DNA of 64,000 bases from Henricia sp. BOLD:AAB3569. Taxonomy: Eukaryota; Echinodermata; Asteroidea; Spinulosida; Echinasteridae. The stretch lies in assembly GCA_037783545.1 (NCBI GenBank), contig JBBELK010000315.1, positions 372,001 through 436,000 on the forward strand. The letters are read 5' to 3'. Every line of letters begins with the position of its first letter. Within the stretch, counting starts at the first letter, position 1. A model generated the notes under the pieces. The model was not told where the DNA came from, searched no databases, and worked only from the letters and a program-made list of their open reading frames with translations. The translations under genes and the position numbers were made by a program. Below, in pieces: positions 45,971-55,808 of the stretch.

Positions 45971-47334
45971 CCGCGAGACTTCTTTTCACATCCCAGACGG
46001 CGTATTGAATCTCCCTATGTTCAGTTAATATCACTAATCTGGGAAACCGTTAATTATGTCAAACATGGCGGCGTCTAACTGTCCTCATATACGAAGGGGA
46101 TGAGGACTGGGAACCAGTCTAACCTTTTAGTGGAGGCCGAACAACCTTCAAAGCCGAGCTGTAAGCTTGGAGCTATTTGGCGAGGAAGAAAGTTATTTTA
46201 TAAAACGGATGTTACTTGATAATGTTGCGTTTTTTAAATCTTTATTGCCGACTTTTATTTTATATTAGAGAGAAAAATGAAAAACTAGACTGAGTTCGTC
46301 AACCGGCAACAGGCCAAACTGAAAAACGGAGTGATGACGTCTAATGTTGCATTGACCCCGCTACGTCATAGCAAGGAGACAGTGACTAATAAATTCAAAT
46401 TTTATGCACGCATGCGCATAACGGACGTGGTAGGCGGAAGTGAATTGAGTCGATATTACGTGCACATGTTTATATGGTGAGTAACGCGATGGACATTATC
46501 TTTCTCAGATTTGGAGTTAAATTTTCTCGTTTTGGGGGTGTACCGAGAGGCATAATTAGAAACCAAACAATAAGGATTATATTTATTTGATTCACCAAGG
46601 TTTTTACGAGGGAATATAAATAGAGGAAACATGGCTTTCTCAGGATCAAGGCGCGCGCGGGTACGGTGTATAGGCCTACGTACGTACGTGCGCGCGGCCA
46701 TGGCAGGAAAGAAAACAACGCATCGAGGCCCACTCTAGGGACCCGTGCACATTAATTTCGGGCTGGGAGGGCCAGGGATACTCCAGAATAAATGAACTGT
46801 AGATCAACATAAAAAAACTAGGCATAAGTGAAAAATTCAGGAAGAAAGAATTTAGTGTTTTTCCATGAAGAAAATAATTTACAAGTCGGACGTCACCTAA
46901 ACATATAGGACAACTCGGAATAATTCTGACTTTTTCCTAGTAAAATCCTCATATTTTCCCCCTCCAATTTTTTTCCCATTCGATTTGCACTTACTGGTGC
47001 TTTGTAATCATCTTAAGAAGAAATAATGAATTCCTTTTTTTATCAGATCTGCAGAAAATATAACTCATATTAATTTTACCGAAGTGCCCAATCTTTTGTC
47101 TGCATTGCACTGCATGTTGCTTAACTGGGGATTTTGAAATACACAATTTTCCAACAATTTTCAGTGCATTTAGGAGCAAAAAGTGCATGTTTGCACCCCC
47201 GGTGGGTATTTTTTGCACTTTGCCCCTGGATGAGGATTTTGTCATTTAAAATTGTCTCATCTCCACCTAGTTATGTGGGGCAGCCCTCGGGAGGAGTGGG
47301 TGAAACAACTGTGCATAAGTATTGCAATGTGTGC

Positions 47335-47470
47335 ATGGTATGGTGCCTAATCACCATGGAAATGAAATAACCAAACATGAAATGAGAGAACAAAATGTGG
47401 CCCTAATCAGGTCTGGAACCCGAGACTTCTGACACAGAGCAGATATTCAACCACAGAAGCCAGTTAAATG
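47335..47470 (-). mobile_element. tRNA-derived SINE-like copy 1
   Basis: Read on the minus strand, TGGCTTCTGTGG (A-box-like, 47451-47462) is followed about 30 bases later by GGTTCCAGACC (B-box-like, 47410-47420), then by a body ending GGTGATTAGGCACCATACCA. This is the layout of a pol III tRNA-derived SINE. It is not a functional tRNA, since cloverleaf arms are incomplete. Confidence 0.55.
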
Positions 47471-47674
47471 CAGGGGTATAGACCCTTTGCAACAGTGGCC
47501 ATGTTTGGGCCAAATTTTAAAAGAACAGATCCTTGCTCTTGCATGGTGCGCAGTGTCAATGCGAATCCCCCCACGTATACCCACCACCAAGACCACTTTG
47601 GGGCAAAGGGTCTATTTCACCCCAACCAATTTCCTTGGAAATCCACCTCAGCACAAAAAGCAAAAAAATGTACG

Positions 47675-47815
47675 ATTTGGTATGGTGCCTGATTAGTGAT
47701 TACCATAGAAATTTAATTGTAAACATCAGGTGACAGCAAAGTTATTATGGCCCTCAATGGGATTCTAACACAAGACCTATGACATGTCGGGTTGATGCTC
47801 TACTAGCTGAACTGT
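47675..47815 (-). mobile_element. tRNA-derived SINE-like copy 2
   Basis: On the minus strand, TTCAGCTAGTAGAGC (A-box region, about 47797-47813) and GTTAGAATCCC (B-box, 47759-47769) are followed by a body with AATCAGGCACCATACCA, shared with copy 1. The head resembles a tRNA more closely than copy 1 does. Confidence 0.6.
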
Positions 47816-48571
47816 ATATAGCATAATGTACATATATATAATCATGTACATTCAATAGTAAAGTGGGACTCTTTCTCCAAGATGTTCAGCCGATATGTAT
47901 TTAAATTATCAACAAGTTTAACGAGTAGAATTGTTGATGGGGTAAAGCCATTGACTTGGAATATTATGGTCAGTTTGTATACAGTTGGTCTACTGTCAAA
48001 TATAAAGGAGCCATTTTTGGCCAAAGTAATGATTAAGTTAGCAGGTGCAATTTATATAGGTGAATTCAAAAATGAATTTGCATTTTCTTATACGGCATTC
48101 ACTGTAACAATACCTAATTCATCATTTTCATTTTTTTTATTGCACTTGTTTTATAAAATTTATTTGAAGAAATACAGCACATTCATAGTGAGAAAGATTG
48201 GGTTCTTATGGAAACCGTTAGGAATTGCAAAAAGCTGGTCACTAAGTAGCAGCAATATTCTCCTTGTTCTGCTGCTGCCCAAAGAGTGATCCATTATGAT
48301 TCCAAGTAGTTCATAAGTGAAGCCTTGGTTTCAAGAGAACTGCAATAATTATTTTAACAAAGGTTTTAACAAAAATCATTTGTGTCCCTCTCTTCTACTT
48401 TAAAAAACCAGCTCACTCTATTCAGACTACTATAGCCATGCTATTGCACTGGCACTAGCAGTATACATGTATGCATATAAGTAAATACCGTCATACTTTG
48501 TTAATAAGAGGTCCTTTGCTCTCTGTACATTAACCTGTTATAACAGTAACCTAAGAAATGAAGACAACAAA

Positions 48572-49248
48572 AATTAAAAACATCAAACCAAATAAATCGG
48601 GAGGGCCTGACTGTCTTCCACCCCGCTTGATTAAAGAATTCGCTTATGAACTTTGTTTTCCTCTAGCCGACATTTTCTCTTCAGGAAGGTATTGTTCCAG
48701 AAATTTGGAAAAAGGCATTTGTTAACCCTGTTCCTAAGACCAGTCCTCCTAACATTGACAACCTTCGTCCAATCTCACTCACAAGCATTTTTTCCAAGAT
48801 CTTTGAAGATTTTGTTGTGAAGTGGATTATCGATTATATAAGGACGTCTATTGACAATCACCAATTTGGATCGCTGAAGGGGTCATCAACGACTCACTAT
48901 TTACTAAGACTTGTAGATGATATACAGAGTGCTTTGGATAAACCCAATAGATCTGCTGTTGTGATCGCTACAGATTTCAGTAAAGCATTTGATAGGGTCG
49001 ATCATAACCTGGTTATAAATAAATGTATACAGTCTGGGCCGGGTGAGAACCTGCATAATTCCGTGGTTGTGTAGTTTCTTGGAAAATCGTCTGCAGGCGG
49101 TTCGGTATAATGACACTCTCTCTTCTTGGGAGTTCCTTCTTTTGATATGTATATAATATTGTTTATGTCTTAATTGTTGTTTTTAAACATAATTCAGCCT
49201 TTTGGCTGCGATGTTTGAAATGAACAATAAACCATTAATAATAATAAT
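48572..49248 (+). mobile_element. Internally deleted LINE with 8-bp target duplication
   Basis: ACAACAAA at 48564-48571 and 49249-49256 flanks the insertion. The empty site is at about 26757 (AAGACAATAAAGAAC). The coding remnant shows NKSGGPDCLPPRLI, a frameshift, VNPVPKTSPPNIDNLRPISL, then FGSLKGSSTTHYLLRLVDD and ATDFSKAFDRVDH. The RT catalytic YADD region is deleted, and the sequence jumps to a 3' end with a TAATAATAATAATA tail. A tail of this kind is common in CR1/L2/jockey-type elements. Confidence 0.85.
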
Positions 49249-49424
49249 ACAACAAAGAACAAAGGATTAAGAGATACAATTTTCCTTGTTATAAGTGGAT
49301 TGCTCATATTATCAACGTTTTCAACTGTATCAAGAAATGAAGAGCAAATGAGTGTTGACACATTCCAAAGACAGACTTTTATACTTACTTTTTATCCCTA
49401 CATCCAAACATGATGTTCGACCAT

Positions 49425-50041
49425 TGCCCTGATGGTCTTCGTCTCCTGGCTCGTGCATCTGTTGACCACCGTATTACCTCCACTGCTTGGAAATGGCGAA
49501 CTTGGCTTTAACCTTGGGAGTCGAACCTGCACTGATGTTGATACCTGTCCCAGAGCTTCGGAATATAACAGAGTGCAAGCCGTTGCCCGTGATTGTGATC
49601 GTTACTTCCCACGTCTTGATCTGGCGACATGTCAGGCGCCATTTTAAACATCGCCAAGATGACATTGGTCTTCAATCGTCAGCGATCCACGTTTCTGCTC
49701 CGTCGTCCGCAGACAAGCTGGATGCTGATAATGCCTTCGTACTCACCGAATGTTCCACTGCGGTGCAGTCTCGCCAGTGGCGTTCCCGGAGGAGGAACGA
49801 CGAGCTGACGATCACCAAGAACCTCTTCGCGGTCGTGCTAGTGTTCCTTGTGTGTTTCTCACCAATCCTCGTCATGGTTGTTACCAATCGCAACCGCTAT
49901 CAGCTTTATGCTGGATTAGTCTTGTTCGTGAGTTGCTGCATTCATCCGCTGATCTATGCCGCCAAACATCCACACTTCAGCCCGGTGTTGCGATCTATGA
50001 TCCGGTGCCAATGTTCAACTCACCAGACCTCGATGGTATGA
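49425..50041 (+). pseudogene. GPCR pseudogene H (5'-truncated)
   Basis: Receptor sequence begins abruptly in TM4 (ALMVFVSWLVHLL). It joins spacer sequence equivalent to 26935, so a large deletion removed everything from the spacer to the middle of the gene. There is an additional deletion before TM5 (EYNRVQ joins directly to AVARD) that shifts the frame. The second frame covers TM5-TM7 and ends CQCSTHQTSMV, the D-type tail. The NPxxY motif reads HPLIY (Asn to His), a change usually damaging to this receptor class. Confidence 0.9.
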
Positions 50042-50344
50042 CGGTGTCTACCGATCGCCTCGCCTTCATAAAACATCGGTCATGGTTTGGGATCCGATCT
50101 ATTCGATGGATTCAAAAAGGAACTCCCAGAGCACCAATATCTCCCTTTCCTTGACCAACCGGTAAGCCCAGACTGTTTAAAGCACGACAGTAAACTTTTC
50201 AAGTTTAAAATATTGTTGTCTTCAAAGTAATGGATTCCATTTACTGGACGAATCATTTCTACACGAACAAGCTACATAAGTAATCTACATAACTAATCGA
50301 ACTTAGGTGTACTTTTATTGGCAGTGGCACGCACTTCAATTTAA

Positions 50345-51882
50345 AGGGGCAATCAGAGTTTGTACTGTCCGAAGACTGGGCCTCGCCACAAATCACGATT
50401 TATTTGAACCAGTCGATATTTTTAGATCCATCCAATTTGGTTTTGGAGTATTTTTCCAATGAAAAGTGCCGGGTCAGCGGGCAATTTATATGCAAATAAC
50501 AGTAACCGGGGCGTAGCTATGCACGTACGTGTACGTTTGGATGAGTTGACGCACGCGCAAAATCTGTTCCTAATAGGCCGTTTTCGAAACGCTCAGTGTT
50601 TTACGGACAGGCTCGGTATTTTGAATTCGATGTCTTCACTTATGTTTAGTCTACCTTCGTGAATTCTCTTGGTGTTAATAAATATTATGCTTAAAGGAAC
50701 ACACCGGCTTTGTTGGGCTATTTTGGGCTCGAAATAGACCCATACATTATTCTGAAGCGCCTTCGAGAATAAATTAGATATATCCTGAAAAGACGCCGTC
50801 AAATTTGGCCGTTTTTTAGCACTTTTGAAAAATTCAAGGTCACGTGACTTTTCGGAACCAAATTCTGGTTCTGAAAAGTCACGTGGTCTTGTGAGTTAGT
50901 TGTATTTCCAGCCGTATAAAAGTTTGTTACTGCAGAACTGCACCAAATTCAACTCTGATTTCCCCCCAATATTTATAAGTAATTGACAAAAGAGAGACTA
51001 TTTATACAAGTATGAAACAAAGTTAAACATAAGTATGAAAATTCGAACATAATTGTTTGTTTCGAGAGTCCGGAGAACGGGAGCGAGCGCGTGCTACGGC
51101 AGGCTACCGTGGAGTGTAGGATATTTGCCCCGCGCAGCACGGCAAATAGCCCGAGTGCACACACACACGGGCGTGTTGCTTCGGTGTACGTTCGTGAAGA
51201 AAAAACATGATGCCAACTCCTCAAAAGAAAACGGAAATTCCTATTCGGTCGTCCGGGCTGTCCAGTGAAATCGTGAGCAGAAAATTGGAGATATCCTGAG
51301 CAGGAGAAGAGCGAATCGTTTGTGACAAAGTCGTGAGGCTCGCGCGTAGTTGCAACGGCTGGTAAAGCGTATAACCCGTCTTTTTACCGTTTTGGTTAAT
51401 TTTGCACTTCTATAAATTACGGGATATTTTGATGATTTTTTTTTCATTTTCACAACGACCATCAAAAAAGTATTGTCAATGCTGCTACATCACTAAATCA
51501 TGTAAACAGTAGGCCGGTGTGTACCTTTAAGAGGGGTGAATGTTCAAAATTAGTATTGGCCCAAGATGTTTCTTTTAAAAACCATTAATATTGATGGGAT
51601 ATACCAGGCCGGAGCCACAGACGAAGACAGTGGTTTTGAAAACAGCCAATTTCGGAGCTAAACTACAGAGGGCGCTGTTCACCGCGCAGAGATTCACATG
51701 TTTCCTTATAGGCCGTCCGTTGTTCGCATACAATGTAAGGTAAACATACGCTGAAGAATTGTCCTTCAACAGGGGTGGAATTTTATTATGTTTTATTCGG
51801 AGTTGTCTCGCTAGTAGCCGAGTATCAATACAATACCTTTTTATTCTCGTGAAAAGCGGAGAAATAAACTCTGGTTGCCCCT
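50345..51882. mobile_element. 637-bp-family TTAA element carrying a nested TTAA element
   Basis: TTAA at 50341-50344 and 51883-51886. Outer sequence matches 23898-24534, with the cleaner left end AGGGGCAATCAGAGTTTG. At 50695-51526 it is interrupted by an 832-bp element of another family. The uninterrupted site is present in the other two copies (TATGCTTAAGAGGGG at about 24271 and 32158). Confidence 0.92.
50695..51526. mobile_element. 832-bp TTAA element (AGGAACACACCGGC ends)
   Basis: TTAA duplication at 50691-50694 and 51527-51530. The ends AGGAACACACCGGC and GGCCGGTGTGTACCT are inverted. Related copies are at 13579-14374 (truncated) and 53736-54497 (opposite orientation). It contains the palindrome GGTCACGTGACTTTTCGGAA and its partner. 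Confidence 0.93.
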
Positions 51883-51886
51883 TTAA

Positions 51887-52154
51887 GTTATCTTTAGTTA
51901 GAACTCAACTGAAACTACCGGTTCCTATCATAGCCTCACACACTCACACGTATACAAACACGGTAACACCCAACTTGAAACGTAAACTGTTTTACATGGT
52001 GTTACCGGCGCACATCCTGTTCAACAACGCTTCTTTCGTAAGAAAGAGATAGGGATTGAGTAAACAAAGGGATATTTATAGACTTTAGATACAAATAAAT
52101 GCGAAATGGAGCTACAAAGGTGAGCGCAATCGTATCGCAGGAAATTGGTGCAAC
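51887..52154 (+). promoter_or_regulatory. Conserved upstream region of receptor I
   Basis: CGTAAACTGTTTTACATGG, AACAACGCTTCTTTCG and a TATA-like TATTTATA (52073-52080, about 75 bases before ATG) match the other copies. CAACATGGCGGC spans the start and matches the YY1-type core. Transposon sequence ends at 51886, so the conserved region begins directly at the TTAA site. Confidence 0.5.
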
Positions 52155-53171
52155 ATGGCGGCTCCTACAAACGTTACTCTCGCTTTATCTGAGGCGTTGT
52201 ACACCTACCCCGAGCTCGTCGTCTGCGGCGTCGGGTTCAGCATTCTCATCACCCTGGCAATCACCGGTAACAGCCTGGTCTTGGCTGCCGTGGCCCGGAC
52301 CAAGAAACTCCAGGACGTCACCAACGTCTTCGTGGTCAACCTGAGCGTATGTGATCTCCTGTCCAGCATGGCCTACATCTGGAGCCTGCCGGGCATGTTG
52401 AGCAGGACGCCCGGCTATCCGCTGCAGACCCAAGTTCCTTGCGTGGTTTTCGCTGCCTTGGTTTTTGTCTCCTTCGGATGTGGAATCTATACCATGGCAA
52501 ACATCGCCCTGAACCGTTGCATACTGATCACCAGACACAGTGAGACCTACCGGTGGCTGTACACACCCAAGAAGATTGCCCTGATGGTCTTAGTCTCCTG
52601 GCTCGTGCCTCTGTTGACCACCGTATTACCTCCACTGCTTGGAATGGGCGAACTTGGCTTCGACCTTGGGACTCAAACCTGCACTGTTGTTGATACCCAT
52701 CCCAGAGCCTCGGAATATGACAAAGTGCAAGTCGCTTTTTATTATCCGTTGCCCCTGATTGTGATCGTTACTTCCTACGTCTCGATCTGGCGACATGTCA
52801 GGCGCCATTTTAAACACCGCCAAGATGAAATCGGTCTGCAATCGCGAGCGGTCGACGTTTCTACCTCGTCGTCCGCAGACAAACTGGATACCACGACGGA
52901 GCAGTCCCGCCAGCGGCGTTTCCGTATGAGGAACGACGAGCTGACGATCACAAAGAACCTCTTCCTGGTCGTCTTGGCCTTCTTGGTTTGCTTCATGCCT
53001 TTTGGTATCGTGGTTGCTTTCAAGTTACAGCACTTTCACTTGTATGCTGCGTTGATCGTGTTCATGAGCTGCTGCATTAATCCGCTGATCTACGCCGCCA
53101 AACACCCTCACTTCAGACCTGTGATGCGATCCATGATCCGGTGCCGATGTTCAAATGATCAGAGCCCATAA
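52155..53171 (+). CDS. Class-A GPCR I, 338 aa, full-length frame
   Basis: Intact intronless receptor of the B type. By residue: N6-V-T glycosylation site; TM1 about 20-46 with GN at 38-39; TM2 about 57-79 with NLSVCD at 62-67; TM3 with Cys96 and NRC at 120-122; TM4 with Trp149; loop-2 Cys176; TM5 about 193-214 with PLP; a basic loop 3 containing QSRQRRFRMRN (250-260); TM6 with CFMP at 279-282; TM7 with NPLIY at 309-313; and a short tail with CRC at 330-332. TM3 is complete (GIYTMANIA), unlike B, so this is the least damaged B-type copy. The family is rhodopsin class A, Moody/Tre1/melatonin-like. Ligand and coupling are unknown. The absence of DRY and of the TM6 Trp suggests unusual activation behaviour, which is inference. 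Confidence 0.95.
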   Translation: MAAPTNVTLALSEALYTYPELVVCGVGFSILITLAITGNSLVLAAVARTKKLQDVTNVFVVNLSVCDLLSSMAYIWSLPGMLSRTPGYPLQTQVPCVVFAALVFVSFGCGIYTMANIALNRCILITRHSETYRWLYTPKKIALMVLVSWLVPLLTTVLPPLLGMGELGFDLGTQTCTVVDTHPRASEYDKVQVAFYYPLPLIVIVTSYVSIWRHVRRHFKHRQDEIGLQSRAVDVSTSSSADKLDTTTEQSRQRRFRMRNDELTITKNLFLVVLAFLVCFMPFGIVVAFKLQHFHLYAALIVFMSCCINPLIYAAKHPHFRPVMRSMIRCRCSNDQSP

Positions 53172-53173
53172 CC

Positions 53174-53735
53174 GCGAGTCTTCTTTTCACATCCCAGACG
53201 GCGTATTGAATCTCCCTATATGTTCAGGCAATATCACTAATCTGGGGAACCATTTATTAGCACGACATCCCCATGTGTATTAATCTGATTTACATAAATG
53301 TATCTTTTCGGGAGCATCGCGCGCTAGTACTAGCACGCGCGCGCGCACACCACAAGTAACTTTCAGTCTCAATCAACAGTACATACAAAGTGTACATAGG
53401 CCTACTGGTTTTGTATGGATATATTTTGCCGAAATATAAATCCGTGCTTTACGCGTGTAAACATCGAGAAACCTAGTTAGGGCTACAGCAAGTTATGGCT
53501 TCACGCATGGACATACAACTTTTTTTCGGTAAGTGCTTTTCTGCGATTTAAATTACGCCTCATTTTCAAGAGAATTTCGCCTATCGCGGCAAAGGAAAAT
53601 TATGTCTGTATGACCGCCTGCTGCTGCCGTACGCCAGGCTAGCTTCACGTTCGGCAAGCAGAAGATAAGTGCCTTCGGTCACTGCATTTACTCCATGCAT
53701 TCGTACAGATAAGACGACCCAAACATCGATCTTAA
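53174..53735. other. Receptor 3' flank and a short direct repeat
   Basis: The receptor-type 3' flank ends near 53270. GCATCGCGCGCTAGTACTAG (about 53316) and its surroundings (53268-53365) recur at 55086-55180. At 53495 ATGGCTTCACGCATGG is followed by CTTTTTTTCGGTAAGTGC, a possible short first exon with a good donor, but nothing downstream supports a gene. Confidence 0.45.
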
Positions 53736-54497
53736 AGGTACACACCGACCTACTGTTTACATGATTTAGTGATGTAGCAGCATTGACAATACCTTTTTTA
53801 TGGTCGTTGTGAAAAAAGTTCATCAAAATATCCCGTACTTTACTAAAGAAGTGCAAATTTAACAAAAACGGTCAAAAGACGAGTTATACGCCTTACCGGC
53901 CGTTGCAACTACGCGCGAGCCCCACGACTTTGTCACAGACGATTCGCTCTTCTCCTACTCAAGATATCTCCAATTTCCTGCTTACTATTTCACTGGACAG
54001 CCCGGACGACCGAATAGGAATTTCCGTTTTCTTTTGAGGAGTTGGCATCATGTTTTTTCTTCACGACCATACACCGGAGCAACACACCCGGCCCATGTGT
54101 GCACTCGCGCTCGCTCCCGTTCTCCGGACTCTCGAAACAAACATTTATGTTCGAATTTTCATACTTATGTTTAACTTTGTTTCATACCTGTATAAATAGT
54201 CTCTCTTTTGTCAATTACTTACTATATTGGGGGGAAATCAGAGTTGAATTTGGTGCAGTTCTGCATCAAGAAACATTTATACGGCTGGAAATATAACTCA
54301 CAAGACCACGTGACTTTTCGGAACCAGAATCTGGTTTCGAAAACTCACATGACCTTGAATTTTTGGAAAATGCTAAAAAACGGCCAAATTTGACGGCGTC
54401 TTTTCAGGATATATCTAATTTACTCTGGAAAGCGCTTCAGAATAATGTATGGGTCTATTTCGAGCCCAAAATAGCCCAACAAAGCCGGTGTGTCCCT
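53736..54497. mobile_element. TTAA element of the 832-bp family, inverted copy
   Basis: TTAA at 53732-53735 and 54498-54501. The sequence is the reverse complement of 50695-51526 with scattered differences. It begins AGGTACACACCGACC and ends GCCGGTGTGTCCCT. Confidence 0.9.
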
Positions 54498-54519
54498 TTA
54501 AGTTAGGAAGAGTTGGGCC

Positions 54520-54790
54520 GTGTTGCCATGGGAAATAGGACGAATTGAACACATCCTAGGTTTTGTGAAATCGGTCCTAGGATTAGTTCCAAGAACGGAC
54601 GAGTTACACTTCCTAGGACGAATCTTAGCGCTTTGTGAAATCGGCCCCATGGGGTCGATTTCACAAAACTCCTTTTTATATCTTAAACTTAAAGGATCGA
54701 TCCTAGGATTTAAGAAGAGTTCGGGCAGTAAGATCGGTCTTTGCTAAGACGTGTCCTGAGATCGATTTCACAAAACCCGTCTTTTACAAG
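54520..54790. repeat. Inverted module with TTTCACAAAA words
   Basis: CATCCTAGGTTTTGTGAAATCG (about 54553-54574) and opposed GATTTCACAAAAC copies near 54657 and 54765 give a foldback structure with internal TCCTAGGA words. It is probably a non-coding DNA element. Confidence 0.5.
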
Positions 54791-55360
54791 ACGAGTCGCA
54801 ACTGCTTATTATACATTTATCAACGGCTGTACCATGTTTGTTAACAGTACCGAATACAACAGTCGTCGGGAAAACGGCACGCACATTACAAATCAAAATG
54901 GCCGACTTTGTAGTGTCGTCTGCTTGGGCTTGGCGTATCGCATTTTGTCGGCAGTTAATATGAAAGGTACATTAATTAACGTGATCAAATTCAAGTCAAT
55001 GTAGGCCTACTTGAACCTAGATGTACATGTAGGCCTATCGTTCAGCTGTACAAAATGGCACACTCGCTTGACGGGAAAAAAAACATTAGATGTGTATTAA
55101 TCTAATTTACATCAATGTATCTTTTTTTCGGAAGCATCGCGCGCTAGTACTAGCACGTGCACCACAAGTAACTTTCAGCTAGGCTATATACACTCCTTTA
55201 GCAGTGCTTTGCGCGCCACTTTAGTTTGCCCGCTCCAACCACTGCTAAACTTCGCCGCATATCCTGCGAAGCCATCAGCACACCGCTTACAAAATCGTTA
55301 GGATTGTTGCACGGATAGCCAATCACAATCGGGTATCGCGCCGCGCCTCCTAACGTTCAT

Positions 55361-55808
55361 GCATATGGGTCTTTCCACAGTAATGGGGTACATTTCAAAA
55401 ATAAGTCAATAATTCCTTTCAGATGTCTTTAGTTTATCTCAGAATTAAAGAAATATCTTTGTTTTGTGCTCAGGAGATAACTTTTGCCCAAAAAAGTAAA
55501 ACATTTCTGCCACAACATACATTTTTGAAAAGCAAGTGCACAAATTTTCCTATTACGCATGTAACGTGGACAGACAATTTTGTGAAATTTTTTTCCGTCT
55601 TTGTTACATGCGTAATAGGAAAATTTGTGCACGAGGTTTTCACAAATGTATGTTGTAGGACTATTTTTCTTACTCCTTGGTGAAAAAGTTATTTCCTCAG
55701 CTTAGCTTGATAATTTAAAGATAAAATTAAGACATTTGAAGTGAACTGGGACCTAAGATCTTGAATGTTACAGAAATGTACCCTATTACCGTGTACAGAC
55801 CCACATGC
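55361..55808. mobile_element. Hairpin element with ATATGGGTCTTTC ends
   Basis: GCATATGGGTCTTTCCACAG is inverted at 55790-55808 with mismatches. The central arms (CACAAATTTTCCTATTACGC and its complement, about 55540-55630) pair closely. Related at its ends to 38383-38637. Confidence 0.78.

Larger units (their letters stand above)
46507..48461. other. ~1.95-kb unique insertion in the spacer after receptor G
   Basis: Compared with 26640-26660, the spacer is interrupted after GACATTATCTTTCTCAG and resumes at GTATACATGTATGCATA. The insert contains two tRNA-derived SINE-like sequences. I recognise no protein. The 135-codon frame at 47882-48289 is AT-rich and lacks domain features. Confidence 0.6.

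Noticed and set aside
47400-47815. Possible tRNA genes
   Set aside because: A- and B-box words are present, but the acceptor stem and anticodon arm do not form a convincing cloverleaf. Better explained as SINE heads.
53495-53540. Possible first exon with GTAAGT donor downstream of receptor I
   Set aside because: Only 12 codons, and no partner exon or conservation visible.
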